A stretch of 64,000 bases of DNA, taken from CALXQW01 sp031553045 (lineage in GTDB: Bacteria; Verrucomicrobiota; Verrucomicrobiia; Opitutales; Intestinicryptomonadaceae). Below the pieces are notes generated by a model. That model worked only from the letters and a program-made list of their open reading frames with translations. It was not told the DNA's origin and ran no database searches. A program made the translations under genes and the position numbers. Location: assembly GCA_031553045.1 (NCBI GenBank), contig JAVBLZ010000005.1, positions 1-64,000 of the forward strand, given 5' to 3'. Positions within the stretch are counted from its first letter, which is position 1. The number at the start of each line of letters is the position of its first letter. Below, one piece after another: positions 23,765-33,473 of the stretch.

Positions 23765-26170
23765 TTATTTGCGCTTACGCCAAATCACAAAACTAAGGGC
23801 AATAAATGCAAATATAAACGCATAGGTTGACGGTTCCGGCACTTGCGTTGCGTTGATGTAAATGCCGCCCGTACCTTTAAATATGCTGCCCTGATAGCCG
23901 TTGGTGAAATCAAAGTAGGCTGTCAAATCTTCGCCCAATCCCGTAAAATCTGTGAGCGATACAAATTTGTAATCGGTGATTATCGCATTAAAACCACTCA
24001 ATTCCAAAACTATTTTTTCTATAAGTGCGGAGGAGTCTAAGGTAAAGATATTTTCAATATTTATTATGTCGCCATTTTCAATTTCAAGAATTGAACCGCC
24101 TTTTAAGATAAGATTATCAAAGGTGATTAGGCTAGGGTTGTCGCCAGGGGCGAGGATTGAGCCGCTAAGCATTGTTGTAGTGCCCAAGATGTGGCCGTTG
24201 CCCGCAAGCATTGCTCCGGAATTTGCCGTAAGTTTGGAAGTGCTTGTGCCGTAACGGGCGTTTTGGATAACAGAGAATGCACCCCCAAAAATTGTGGTGT
24301 TTGCGTTTATATCGCTCTTGATATCTGCAGAATTTGCGGCGTAATTTGCGCCCGAAAATACTACATTGCCCGTCGTTATGGTACCGTTGGATAGCTTATT
24401 TATGCTAACAGTGTGTGTTGTAGAAGCCGTCGCCTTAATTGGGTCTGAAAGCGTTATTATTTTGCCGTTTGCTGCGGCAAGATAAACGGAAGAACTCGTG
24501 CCTAAATAAATAGAATTTGCCGTTCCCGTTGCACTTGGGTCTGGTGCGGTAAGATTTGCGCCCATCTTGTTACCTGAAAAACTCACGTTTCCGCCTTTTG
24601 CATAGAGACCAAATTCATTTTCAGCAATGTAAACTGCGCCGCCAAAACCGCTTGCAAGGTTTTTAGAAAAGTTGGTGTTGGCATTTACTTCCAAGGTTAA
24701 GGTGTGGCTTCCGTAAATAGCCCCACCATTTGAAGCGGTGTTATTTAAGAATTCTGTAGCGCCCAAAATAAATTTGTAGCCATCCAAATAAATCGCCCCA
24801 CCGAGGCTCTTGGCTGAATTGCCTTCGCCGGCACCTGTGCCGCCAAATATTGTAGTACCGGTAATTTCCAGATTTCCACTTGAATAAATCGCCCCGCCAG
24901 AAACGCCCGCAGAATTTCCCTTGAATGTGAGCATGTTTGCATTTTCTATTTTATTGGAGGATGAAGAAAGGTAAATCGCCCCGCCACGGCCGTATGTGGT
25001 ATCATAAGCCCTATTCTTGATAAAGTCCGTCGTACCGCCGAGTTTAAGGCTACTTTCACACAAATAAATTGCACCGCCGGTGTATATTGCAGAGTTGCCT
25101 TCACTGGCATTCATACCGCCAAAGACGACATCACCTGTAATTTCCAAAGAACCTCTTGAATAAATTGCAGCGCCTTCAAAATTCGATGAATTGCCCTTGA
25201 ATGTGAGCTTGCCCGCATTGTCTATTCTATTTGCGCCAGATGATTGAAAATAAATAGTAGCGGTATCGGATGATTGATTGTATAGGAAGTCTGCCGTACT
25301 GCCAAATTCTAACGTTGTTGCGCTAGGGCCCAAATAAATGGCGGCACCCAGTTCCGCCAGATTGCCTTCGCCAACACCTACGCCGCCAAATATGGCAGCA
25401 CCTGTAATCTCCAAATTCCCATTAGATGAAATTGCACCGCCACTGTAATCTGCATCATTGCCCTTGAATACAAGTGTGCTTGAGTTTTCTATTTTGTTAG
25501 AATTGGAAGATTCGAAATAAATCGCCCCGCCAAAAATTGCCTTATTATATAGGAAATTTGCCGTACCGCCCAATTTCAGTATAGTTGCGTTAGTATATAA
25601 ATAAATTGCGCCGGCATAAACATATGCGCGATTGCCTTCATTAGCACCTGCACCGCCAAAAGTAACGTCGCCTGTAATTTCTAGAGAGCCTTTTGAATAA
25701 ATTGCGGCGCCGTTATTATAGGAGGAGTTATTTTTGAATGTGAGCAATCCTTCATTATCTATTTTATTTGCGTTGGCAGAATTGAAACAAATTGCGCCGC
25801 CGTCCATGTTGGAAACAGCGTTTTGAAGGGATATGTTTGAGAACGCAATATTATTTACCGTATTTGATAAATTGAAGATTTGGCAGAATCCACCTCCATT
25901 TATTGTAATGGCGCTTAAAGCGGCGTCTAACTTCAGTCCGTCGGCAATTATCTGGGGCAAATTACTTGTAAGATTAATTTTGCCGCCAAGAGCAAATGTG
26001 TAGATATCATTTGCGGTCTGCTGATTAAGGGCATAGCGCAACGTAGTCGCCGTGTCCGAGTCTGCAATAGAGTTTATGGTTTGATTTGCAGCCTGCGCAT
26101 TAAATATTGCGCATATTGATGCGATTGCAAAAATAGTTCTTTGTAAGTGAAATATGTAAAATTTCTTCAT
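23765..26170 (-). CDS. PEP-CTERM surface protein with Pmp-type beta-helix repeats
   Basis: An 801-residue exported protein with a signal peptide (cleavage near QAANQ, about residue 28). Residues about 90-520 repeat the unit I-N-xxLTFKGNS-GGAIYSxGxLEITGxxxFGG, with about thirteen GGAI/GAAI motifs. A conserved linker (GNKMGANLTAPDPS through ENGDIINI) and a PEP-CTERM tail (VPEPSTYAF, hydrophobic helix, WRKRK) follow. It is a likely exosortase substrate displayed at the surface. The linker is nearly the same as in the truncated neighbour at 26418-27957, so the two are recent tandem duplicates. No regulator gene is adjacent. Confidence 0.9.
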   Translation of the reverse strand: MKKFYIFHLQRTIFAIASICAIFNAQAANQTINSIADSDTATTLRYALNQQTANDIYTFALGGKINLTSNLPQIIADGLKLDAALSAITINGGGFCQIFNLSNTVNNIAFSNISLQNAVSNMDGGAICFNSANANKIDNEGLLTFKNNSSYNNGAAIYSKGSLEITGDVTFGGAGANEGNRAYVYAGAIYLYTNATILKLGGTANFLYNKAIFGGAIYFESSNSNKIENSSTLVFKGNDADYSGGAISSNGNLEITGAAIFGGVGVGEGNLAELGAAIYLGPSATTLEFGSTADFLYNQSSDTATIYFQSSGANRIDNAGKLTFKGNSSNFEGAAIYSRGSLEITGDVVFGGMNASEGNSAIYTGGAIYLCESSLKLGGTTDFIKNRAYDTTYGRGGAIYLSSSSNKIENANMLTFKGNSAGVSGGAIYSSGNLEITGTTIFGGTGAGEGNSAKSLGGAIYLDGYKFILGATEFLNNTASNGGAIYGSHTLTLEVNANTNFSKNLASGFGGAVYIAENEFGLYAKGGNVSFSGNKMGANLTAPDPSATGTANSIYLGTSSSVYLAAANGKIITLSDPIKATASTTHTVSINKLSNGTITTGNVVFSGANYAANSADIKSDINANTTIFGGAFSVIQNARYGTSTSKLTANSGAMLAGNGHILGTTTMLSGSILAPGDNPSLITFDNLILKGGSILEIENGDIINIENIFTLDSSALIEKIVLELSGFNAIITDYKFVSLTDFTGLGEDLTAYFDFTNGYQGSIFKGTGGIYINATQVPEPSTYAFIFAFIALSFVIWRKRK

Positions 26171-26349
26171 TTGTCATCAAAACTAGCTTGTTTTCAGCAG
26201 TTCTGTCAAACCGAAATGTCAAACAAATTGTATTTCAATAATATTGAATTTCCCGATATATATAATATGCGGAGTATTGAAACAGTCATGAATAGCGTAT
26301 TAAACCGTATGTGTTCTGTAAAATTCCATTATATATTGTAACATAATGT

Positions 26350-26386
26350 AAAAAAACTCCGAGACATTTTATTGTTTCAGAGTTTT
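26350..26386 (-). terminator. Terminator of the truncated PEP-CTERM gene
   Basis: On the minus strand, AAAACTCTGA pairs with TCGGAGTTTT (one G-T pair), followed by a T run. It is the same type as at 16360-16392. Confidence 0.78.
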
Positions 26387-26417
26387 AATTTTAATCTTAT
26401 TAGATTATCCAATCTTG

Positions 26418-27957
26418 CTATTTGCGGCGCCTGTAGATTGCAAAACCGAGGGCCAGCAGAGCGAATATAGTCGCATAAGCGCTTGGCTCCGGAATTACTG
26501 TGCCGTTGATGTATATTGCGTCGCCAAGTGCATATATGTCTCCGGAGAATTTGCCTTGGAAGTCAAAATAGTTGTTAAGATTGCCGTCGGAGAATTCAAA
26601 ATTGGCCATGTCTATGATTTTATAGTCGTCAATCTGTATGCCAAAGCCCGATAAATCTACAAGAATTTTATCTAAAATTGACGCTCCGGAAAGGTAAAGA
26701 GTTCCCAAAATGTTTATCAAATCTCCGTTTTCAATTTCAAGCAATGCGCCGCCGTTTATTGAAAGGTTATCTAATGTAATTGTGCCAGAGGCACTGTCAC
26801 CCACAGAAAGCGTCGAACCGCTATACATTGTGGTTGTACCCAAAACATAACCGTCTCCCATAAGCTTTGCTCCCGAATTTGTCGCAAGGGTGGAGGTTGC
26901 AGTGCCGTACTGGGCATTTTTCACGACACTGAATGTGCCGCCGTAAACGGTTGTTGAGGCCGCAATGTTACTTTTGATATCTGCTGAATTTGCGGCATAA
27001 TTTGCGCCAGAGAATACCACTTTGCCTGCCGTTATGGTACCGTCTTCCAATTTGTTTATACTTACGGTGTGAGTTGTGGAGGCCGTCGCCTTAATCGGGT
27101 CTGAAAGCGTGACTGTTTTGCCGTTTGTCGCAGCAAGATAGACAGATGAGCTGACATTCAAATATGCAGAGTTTGCAGTGCCTGTCGCACTAGGGTCTGG
27201 AGCGGTAAGGTTTGCGCCCATTTTATTGCCTGAAAAGCTTATGTCTCCAGTTTTTGCGTGAAGGCTCAGAGTGCTTCCCTTAAGATAAATTGCGCCGCCT
27301 GAAGTTGACACGAGGTTGCCTGTAAATATCGTATTGCCGCCAGCTTCTAAACTCAAATCTCCGTTTGAATAAATAGCGCCGCCATTACTAGCTGAAGAAT
27401 TACCTTTGAATGTGAGCGTTCCGGTATTGGCAATTTTGTTGACACCTGTGGACGCAAAATAAATCGCCCCGCCGTTGCCTGTGCTTGTACTTGTAGCCTT
27501 ATTGTTAATAAAACTCGCAGTATCTCCTAATGTGAGCGTTGCGGCAGTAGCCCCAAAATAAATAGCGCCACCGTAGGATGTCGAGGTGTTGCCATCGCTG
27601 GCTCCTGTGCCGCCAAAGGTTACGACCTTTGTAATTTCCAAATTGCCGTTTGAATAAATAGCGCCACCATTACTAGCTGAAGAATTACCTTTGAATGTGA
27701 GCGTTCCGGTATTGGCAATTTTGTTGACACCTGTGGACGCAAAATAAATCGCACCGCCGCCGGTGTTCAACGTTGTGGATGTAGTCCTATTATTAAGGAA
27801 GTTAGAAATGCCGCCGAGGGTAAGCATACCGCCGCGCATGTAAATCGCCCCGCCGTTGCTTACCGTATAATTGTCGCTAAATGATACGCTGCCGTTGATA
27901 CTAAGACCTTTGACCGAATAAATCGCCCCGCCGGAGCTGCCCGCAATTCTATGCCGT
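26418..27957 (-). pseudogene. 5'-truncated PEP-CTERM beta-helix protein
   Basis: The C-terminal part of a protein like that at 23765-26170, with the same GNKMGANLTAPDPS linker, ENGDLINI box and PEP-CTERM tail (IPEPSAYAT, then YRRRK). The frame is open from just after a TGA near 27956 and already reads in mid-repeat (AGSSGGAIYSVKGLSINGS), so the signal peptide and first half are gone. The first ATG (27839) lies inside a repeat and cannot restore export. Two 110-bp stretches (27361-27470 and 27646-27755) are almost identical. It is probably a dead copy or a donor for recombination with the intact neighbour. Confidence 0.75.
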
Positions 27958-28098
27958 CATGCACACTTGTGTCAAATTAAAATGCCAAAAGTTGTTGGTT
28001 TTCAAGAATATTGAAATGAAGCAGATATTATTCTAAAAACATATCAATTCCCGATATTTAATTGACAGATATTTGGTTGTGCCAAAAAATCTGCTGCG

Positions 28099-29526
28099 AT
28101 GAAGATTATTAAAATTTTGGCTCTGGGCATTGCGTTTAGTTTTTTTATTCCGGTTTTTTGTGCAGACAATGTGGAATCAAAAGTGCTTAAGCAGGGCGAA
28201 AAGCTGTGCTTTGTGGGCGACAGCATCACCGCAGGCGGATGGTACACAACGCCCATTATGCTCTACTATGCAACCCGCTTCCCCAATATGAAGATAGATT
28301 TCCGCAACATAGGCATACCCGGAGATACCTGTTCTGGGATACTCTGGCGCATGGATTGGGATGTGCTGCCACAACTAAACAAGGAAGATTCCGTCTGCGT
28401 ATTGATGATAGGGATGAATGACGTCGGAAGAGACAAATACGCAAAAGATGCCCAAAAGAGAATTGGCGCAGAAAGGTTTGCAAAGACTCTTGAAAATACC
28501 CGCAGTGGCTATGAAACAAGGCTGTCAAAAGTGATTGCCAATGTCTCTGAAAATTCACGCAGGCTGATTGTATTTACGCCGTCCATTTACGACCAGATTG
28601 GAGTATTTGAAACGGAAAATCTTTTTGGCGTGAATGATGAACTGGGAATTTTTGGCGAATTGTCCAAGCGCATGGCCTCTCAATTTCAGAACGTATCGTG
28701 TGTCGATATGCATTCCGCCATGCTCAAAGTTAATGAGTCATACAGAAAACTTTATGGCTCAGACCAAACCATAATAGGCCCAGACCGTATTCACCCAGGT
28801 ATAATTGGAGGGTTTGTAATGTTGGATAAATGGCTTTCTGATAATGAAGAAACTCGTGAAGTCTCTCAAATTCATATAGACCTGAGAACGTCGTCCACAG
28901 AAAAAAGTTTTAATTGCAAAATATTTGGGCTAGAGATTTCAAAACGCAAAGTCTCATTTGCCTGTCTTGAAAATTCATTGCCTTTGCCCGTAGAAAAAGA
29001 CGTACGTAAAGTTCTGCCTGCAATTTCGGGTGAAAAATTGGGGGAGGGTGGTGATTTTAAAAATATATTTTCACGTGAAATTCTGAAAATTGAAGGTCTT
29101 GAAAAAGGTGAATATGCTGTGAAAATTGACGGGGTAGAGCTTGGCTCTTATTTCGCCAGTGAGCTTGCCGAGGGTATAAATCTTGCGGAATATGAGCTTG
29201 CGCCGCAATATATCCAGGCACTAGAGGTCTATAAAAAATGTTTGGAGTTTAGAAGCGCAGCCGGAAAATATAGATCATTATTTTGGGTGGAGCTGGCGCT
29301 CAGGAACGATATTGAATTTTTGGGCGAAAAAGAGAAAATTGAGTTTGTAAAAAAGCACCTTGCAAATGCTGCAAATGAAAGTGCTTATAGGAAGGGAGGC
29401 TTCAAATTCTATATCGAGAATAGGGGAAATAAAGCCGGACTTTTCAAAGGATTGCAGAAAATTCAGGAAGAAATTTACACCTTGGCTCAACCCTTAAAAC
29501 ATTCCTTTGTCATAGAAAAATTGTGA
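28099..29526 (+). CDS. Secreted SGNH/GDSL hydrolase
   Basis: A 475-residue protein with a signal peptide (about 1-22, FFIPVFCA). The SGNH blocks are visible: GDS in CFVGDSITAGG (about residue 40), GMND (about 113) and DRIHPG (about 234), giving the Ser, Asp and His triad and the Asn of the oxyanion hole. The C-terminal half is a helical region without a known name. Such exported proteins in Verrucomicrobiota-like and Bacteroidota genomes are usually carbohydrate esterases or acyl hydrolases, which fits the sulfatase and epimerases elsewhere in the window. The substrate is unknown. Confidence 0.9.
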   Translation: MKIIKILALGIAFSFFIPVFCADNVESKVLKQGEKLCFVGDSITAGGWYTTPIMLYYATRFPNMKIDFRNIGIPGDTCSGILWRMDWDVLPQLNKEDSVCVLMIGMNDVGRDKYAKDAQKRIGAERFAKTLENTRSGYETRLSKVIANVSENSRRLIVFTPSIYDQIGVFETENLFGVNDELGIFGELSKRMASQFQNVSCVDMHSAMLKVNESYRKLYGSDQTIIGPDRIHPGIIGGFVMLDKWLSDNEETREVSQIHIDLRTSSTEKSFNCKIFGLEISKRKVSFACLENSLPLPVEKDVRKVLPAISGEKLGEGGDFKNIFSREILKIEGLEKGEYAVKIDGVELGSYFASELAEGINLAEYELAPQYIQALEVYKKCLEFRSAAGKYRSLFWVELALRNDIEFLGEKEKIEFVKKHLANAANESAYRKGGFKFYIENRGNKAGLFKGLQKIQEEIYTLAQPLKHSFVIEKL

Positions 29527-29635
29527 GTCGTTAATCTGTAAATATTCCGAGGGCACATGGTGGATTTTGGGGCAAGAGTTTTTTTTCAACTATTTAGTGT
29601 TGATAGAAAGTGTCATATCCATAGACTACGTGACC

Positions 29636-30823
29636 ATGGATAGACGAACATTCACAAAATCTGCATTTCTTTCCGCACTTGCTGCGGCTGCACCCGTAAA
29701 AATTTTTGCGGATGATGCTAAAGGAGCTTCTATAAAATTCAGATGCAAACCATATTTGCAAAACCCAAAGCCCGACAGCATTACTGTAATGTGGTTGGTT
29801 GACAAACCCAGCTTTAGTTGGGTGGAGCTTGCCGAAGGTAGTGCAAGACTTCCTAAAGAAAAGTTTTTCAGTCAAGATGACGGTCTTTATGCGGCGGGAA
29901 ACACAATCAACAAAATCGAAATTGGAAATTTAAAGGCTGGCACAACCTATTCATATAAGGTTGTGTCTCGTGAGATTTTAACTTTTGAAGCTTATAAAGT
30001 CGTTTTTGGAGAGCAAATTGAGAGCGAAGTTTTTACATTTAAAACCCCTGAAATTAACGCTAAAGATGTCTCTCTCATAATTTTTAACGACATCCACAAT
30101 ACGCCGAAAAGCTTTGCGGAACTCCTAAAACTCAATAATTCCGAGCATTTTGATTTTGCGTTTTACAACGGTGATATGCTGAATTATTTGGCTAGTGAAG
30201 AAAAAATTGTGGACTGCCTAATAAAACCTTCCGCAGAGACCTTTGCCTCGCAAACGCCTTTTCTTTATCTGCGTGGCAATCATGAGACTAGGGGCAGCTT
30301 GGCACGCACTTTTAAAGATTATTTTGCTTTGCCCGCCACGCCTTATTTTTCTTTCACGTGGGGCCCCGCATTTTTTATGGCGCTGGATACTGGCGAAGAC
30401 AAGCCTGACAGCGCTGAAGTTTATGCAGGTCTTGTAGCATTTGATGAAATGCGTGAGCGTGAGGCAAAATGGCTTGAAGCACAAATGCAGAGCGCCGCTT
30501 ACAAGAATGCAAAGTTTCGCATAGCGTTAATGCATATTCCCACGCATTATTCCAACGATTGGCACGGCACTTTAGAATGTAAAAAACTTTTCACTCCGAT
30601 TTTCAACAAATACAAATTGGATATGGCAATTTCTGGACACAACCACAAATACGCAGTTCGCCATCCAATAAAAAATGATCATGACTATCCTATCGTAATA
30701 GGCGGCGGCCCCAAAACTGGGCAAAGAACATTAATCAAGTTAAAGATAAGCGAAACAACGCTAGACTTAAAAATGCTTTGCGACAACGGCGAGCAAGTTG
30801 GTGAATATAAAATTGTGCGTTAA
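29636..30823 (+). CDS. Tat-exported metallophosphoesterase (purple acid phosphatase-like)
   Basis: A 395-residue protein from the ATG at 29636; upstream codons in frame add no sensible sequence. The N-terminus MDRRTFTKSAFLSALAAAAPV is a Tat-type signal. A fibronectin-like domain (about 35-140, with SITVMWLV) precedes the calcineurin-like phosphoesterase domain, with NDIH, YNGDML, GNHET, HIPTHYSND and GHNHKY as metal ligands. This arrangement matches purple acid phosphatase-like enzymes. It probably removes phosphate from esters in the periplasm. It follows the SGNH gene on the same strand with a gap of 109 bases. Confidence 0.9.
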   Translation: MDRRTFTKSAFLSALAAAAPVKIFADDAKGASIKFRCKPYLQNPKPDSITVMWLVDKPSFSWVELAEGSARLPKEKFFSQDDGLYAAGNTINKIEIGNLKAGTTYSYKVVSREILTFEAYKVVFGEQIESEVFTFKTPEINAKDVSLIIFNDIHNTPKSFAELLKLNNSEHFDFAFYNGDMLNYLASEEKIVDCLIKPSAETFASQTPFLYLRGNHETRGSLARTFKDYFALPATPYFSFTWGPAFFMALDTGEDKPDSAEVYAGLVAFDEMREREAKWLEAQMQSAAYKNAKFRIALMHIPTHYSNDWHGTLECKKLFTPIFNKYKLDMAISGHNHKYAVRHPIKNDHDYPIVIGGGPKTGQRTLIKLKISETTLDLKMLCDNGEQVGEYKIVR

Positions 30824-30933
30824 GCAAATTTTTATGCAAATCAATAACACTTAACACGCCTTATTAGGCTTAATACGACCATATCAAAATCGCTCAAAAA
30901 TAAGTTTATAAAATGCCCGTAACCTTACAAAAC

Positions 30934-30961
30934 AAAAGGGTTCTCAAACGAGAACCCTTTT
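30934..30961. terminator. Bidirectional rho-independent terminator
   Basis: Perfect 12-bp inverted repeat AAAAGGGTTCTC / GAGAACCCTTTT with a 4-base loop. It serves the tRNA operon on the minus strand and the phosphatase gene on the plus strand. Confidence 0.9.
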
Positions 30962-30973
30962 GTGTAAACTATA

Positions 30974-31046
<73 letters not shown>

Positions 31047-31116
31047 GAAATTTTTTTGAATGCGGATAGGTTTAGAAAAACTTAATCACAGTCAACTTTA
31101 AAAAGAACTTCCTTAA

Positions 31117-31198
<82 letters not shown>

Positions 31199-31582
31199 TT
31201 TAAAAGACAGCCCAGAGTTGGACCATATCGGATTTTCAATGCAATACTTTTTTTAAAAAATTTTATACCAAAAAATTTGTCCATAAAAATTATTCAAACT
31301 AAAACGATTGAAGCTTTTTTCTAACACCTGATGTGGATAAAAAAATATGACCAATGACTTCAAAAAAATGAAAATAGAGAGAGTGAATTCATTGGAGCAT
31401 ATTTGATTTAATTTGTCGCAATTTACTTTGATTTCGAGCTGCCAAAAGCGACAGATTAAACCAAATGTGCTCTAGAATATAATTCGTTTTAATTATATTT
31501 TAAACTGGATTTAAATCCGAAATTGCGGACAATAGCTCAAACGCAACTGTCTAAGAAATGCAATCTGACGATTTTTTTGATT
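31199..31582. other. Non-coding gap before rho end
   Basis: This AT-rich gap of 384 bases has no convincing frame. It should contain the minus-strand tRNA promoter (near 31215-31250, no clear consensus) and the 3' end of the rho transcript. I see no strong hairpin with a T run after rho, and no repeat family member. Confidence 0.5.
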
Positions 31583-32815
31583 CTACAAAATTAAAGACAC
31601 AAATTCGGCGTTGGTCTTAGTCTGGCTGAGGCGCTCCATCAATGTTTCAGCAGAGTCTTCAACTTTTGAACCAGCCATTGCACGTCGCAAGAATGAGGCG
31701 GCTTCCAAATCTTTTGCAGAAAGCAACAACTCCTCACGTCTTGTGCCGGACGCCCCAAGATTTATTGCAGGCCAAATGCGCATCTCAGCAACTTTTCTGT
31801 CCAAAACCATTTCCATATTGCCTGTGCCTTTGAATTCTTGAAAAATAAGTTCATCCATCCTAGAACCAGTCTCAATCAAAACAGAGGCTATTATTGTGAG
31901 GCTGCCTGCTTCCTCAGTGTTGCGGGCTGCGGAAAATATTTGTCTGGGACGTTCAAGCGCACGTATGTCAAGACCGCCAGACATAGTGCGTCCGCCTTTC
32001 GCCTTGAGTGAATTGTGCGCCCTAGAAAGCCTTGTAAGCGAATCCATTAGCAACACTACGTCTTTACCTGTTTCCGCCATGTGTTTTGCGCGGTCTATGG
32101 CGATGTCGGCAATGCGCACGTGCGTATCTAAATTTTCATCATTTGAAGATGCGTAGATTTCAGCAGTCGGCAAATCCATCTTGAAGTCTGTAACCTCCTC
32201 CGGTCGCTCATCAACAAGAAGAATTATAACCAGACACTCAGGATGATTTTCAAGAACACCTTGTGCGATGTCTTTAAGAAGCGTTGTTTTGCCCGTACGG
32301 GGCGGCGCAACTATCAATCCCCTTGTGCCTTTACCTATTGGGCAAAAGAGGTCTATCACACGGGTTGTCATGCGGTGGTCTTTAGATTCCAGACGCAGCT
32401 TTTCGTCAGGAGCTATGGTTGTTAAATTTTGAAAAGTGTTCAGACGCTTACGCTCAATACAAGAGACGCCGTCTATGGTTTCTATGAAGCGCACTTTAGG
32501 ATTTTTATGACCCTGCGCCTGATGAGCCTTGCCAACTATAAATTGCCCACGCTTTATGCCAAAGCGCCTAACCAATTCTTTTGGAACAAAGGGGTCTGAA
32601 GACTTTGCCTTGCCATTTTTAGCAGTGTCTAAAAGTATGCCGTTGTGGTTGACAGTCTCAACAAAAACGCCGCTTACGGTTATCTGCTCAGGCACATTTT
32701 GCTTTTGTGCGGAGGCTTCAGGAACAGGCGTTTGAGGATGTTGAGTTTCAGAAATATTTTCACGACTTTCTGTGTTCGCAGAAATATCATTATTTTCAAT
32801 TTGCTTATCTTGCAT
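31583..32815 (-). CDS. rho: Transcription termination factor Rho
   Basis: An RNA-dependent helicase of about 410 residues from the ATG at 32815; a GTG at 32884 is open in frame, but its extra 23 residues are not Rho-like. The first 55 residues are a Gln/Asn/Glu-rich leader. The RNA-binding region has GILLD, SSDPFVPKELVRRFGIKRGQ and GKAHQ. The ATPase core has Walker A GLIVAPPRTGKTTLL, Walker B VVLLMDSLTRLSRA and the Q/R-loop stretch KAKGGRTMSGGLDIRALERP. It terminates transcription and limits antisense RNA. The leader contains two palindromes that may matter for autoregulation. Confidence 0.96.
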   Translation of the reverse strand: MQDKQIENNDISANTESRENISETQHPQTPVPEASAQKQNVPEQITVSGVFVETVNHNGILLDTAKNGKAKSSDPFVPKELVRRFGIKRGQFIVGKAHQAQGHKNPKVRFIETIDGVSCIERKRLNTFQNLTTIAPDEKLRLESKDHRMTTRVIDLFCPIGKGTRGLIVAPPRTGKTTLLKDIAQGVLENHPECLVIILLVDERPEEVTDFKMDLPTAEIYASSNDENLDTHVRIADIAIDRAKHMAETGKDVVLLMDSLTRLSRAHNSLKAKGGRTMSGGLDIRALERPRQIFSAARNTEEAGSLTIIASVLIETGSRMDELIFQEFKGTGNMEMVLDRKVAEMRIWPAINLGASGTRREELLLSAKDLEAASFLRRAMAGSKVEDSAETLMERLSQTKTNAEFVSLIL

Positions 32816-32840
32816 ATATTTTTTGCAGAATTTTATGTTT

Positions 32841-32886
32841 GCCGCAGAAATGCGGCGAATAGTTAAAACGATAGGGTGTAACACCC
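32841..32886 (-). promoter_or_regulatory. Two hairpins in the rho leader
   Basis: A GC-rich stem GCCGCA-N4-TGCGGC (32841-32856) and a palindrome GGGTGT-A-ACACCC (32874-32886) lie 26-71 bases upstream of the rho ATG. The first could fold in the leader RNA; the second could be an operator or a second stem. No function is shown. Confidence 0.45.
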
Positions 32887-33065
32887 GATAAATCGCAGAA
32901 AAGGCAAATTATAAGCCCATATAAAAAATTAAATTTTCAAAATCTGCGTTCTTACAATTATTAAAAAAACAGTTTTTTTTGCGTAGCTCAAGAAAAATTT
33001 TCAGAAATAAATAAGTAAATCAATGCCACCTTATTGCGGTAAAAGAGAAATGCGTTCGGCAAAAT

Positions 33066-33473
33066 CTAGTCGACCTTAGTTGTTTGTATGCTGAGTTTCT
33101 TGATTTTTGCTAGCTTTATAAGGTCAACAACGTTGGTTACACTCTCAAACAAAGAGTCTTTGTCGGCAACCAAAACAAGCGTTACGTCAGGATTTTTTTC
33201 CGCAACTTTTTTGAGTTCCTCACCCAAATCTTTAAGAACTATCGCCTCACCGCCCAAAAAATATTCGCCCTTTGCGCTTACGGCAATATCAAGAGGCTTG
33301 TCTTTGATAGTTTGGTCGGAACTCTTCATGGAAGGGGGCGTTATATTGACAGTGTAAATTTCTTTAAACTGCATTGTAAGCAGAAAAAAGAAAATCAACA
33401 CGGTAAGCACGTCCACCATGGGCACTATGTTTACCTCCGCCTTGCGCTTGTGTCTGAAGCTGCGTATATCCAT
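33066..33473 (-). CDS. exbD: ExbD/TolR family protein
   Basis: A 135-residue protein with one transmembrane helix near the N-terminus containing the essential acidic residue (Asp21 in VPMVDVLTVL), then a periplasmic domain. With ExbB it forms a proton-driven motor that energises outer-membrane or surface processes. It overlaps the exbB gene by one base. No TonB or TolA gene is in the window, so which transducer it drives is open; TolR is an alternative name, since the families cannot be separated by eye. Confidence 0.9.
   Translation of the reverse strand: MDIRSFRHKRKAEVNIVPMVDVLTVLIFFFLLTMQFKEIYTVNITPPSMKSSDQTIKDKPLDIAVSAKGEYFLGGEAIVLKDLGEELKKVAEKNPDVTLVLVADKDSLFESVTNVVDLIKLAKIKKLSIQTTKVD

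Noticed and set aside
26418..27839. Intact gene starting at the ATG at 27839
   Set aside because: The frame continues upstream in mid-repeat to a stop near 27956, the ATG lies inside a GGAIYM motif, and there is no signal peptide, so it is a truncated copy.
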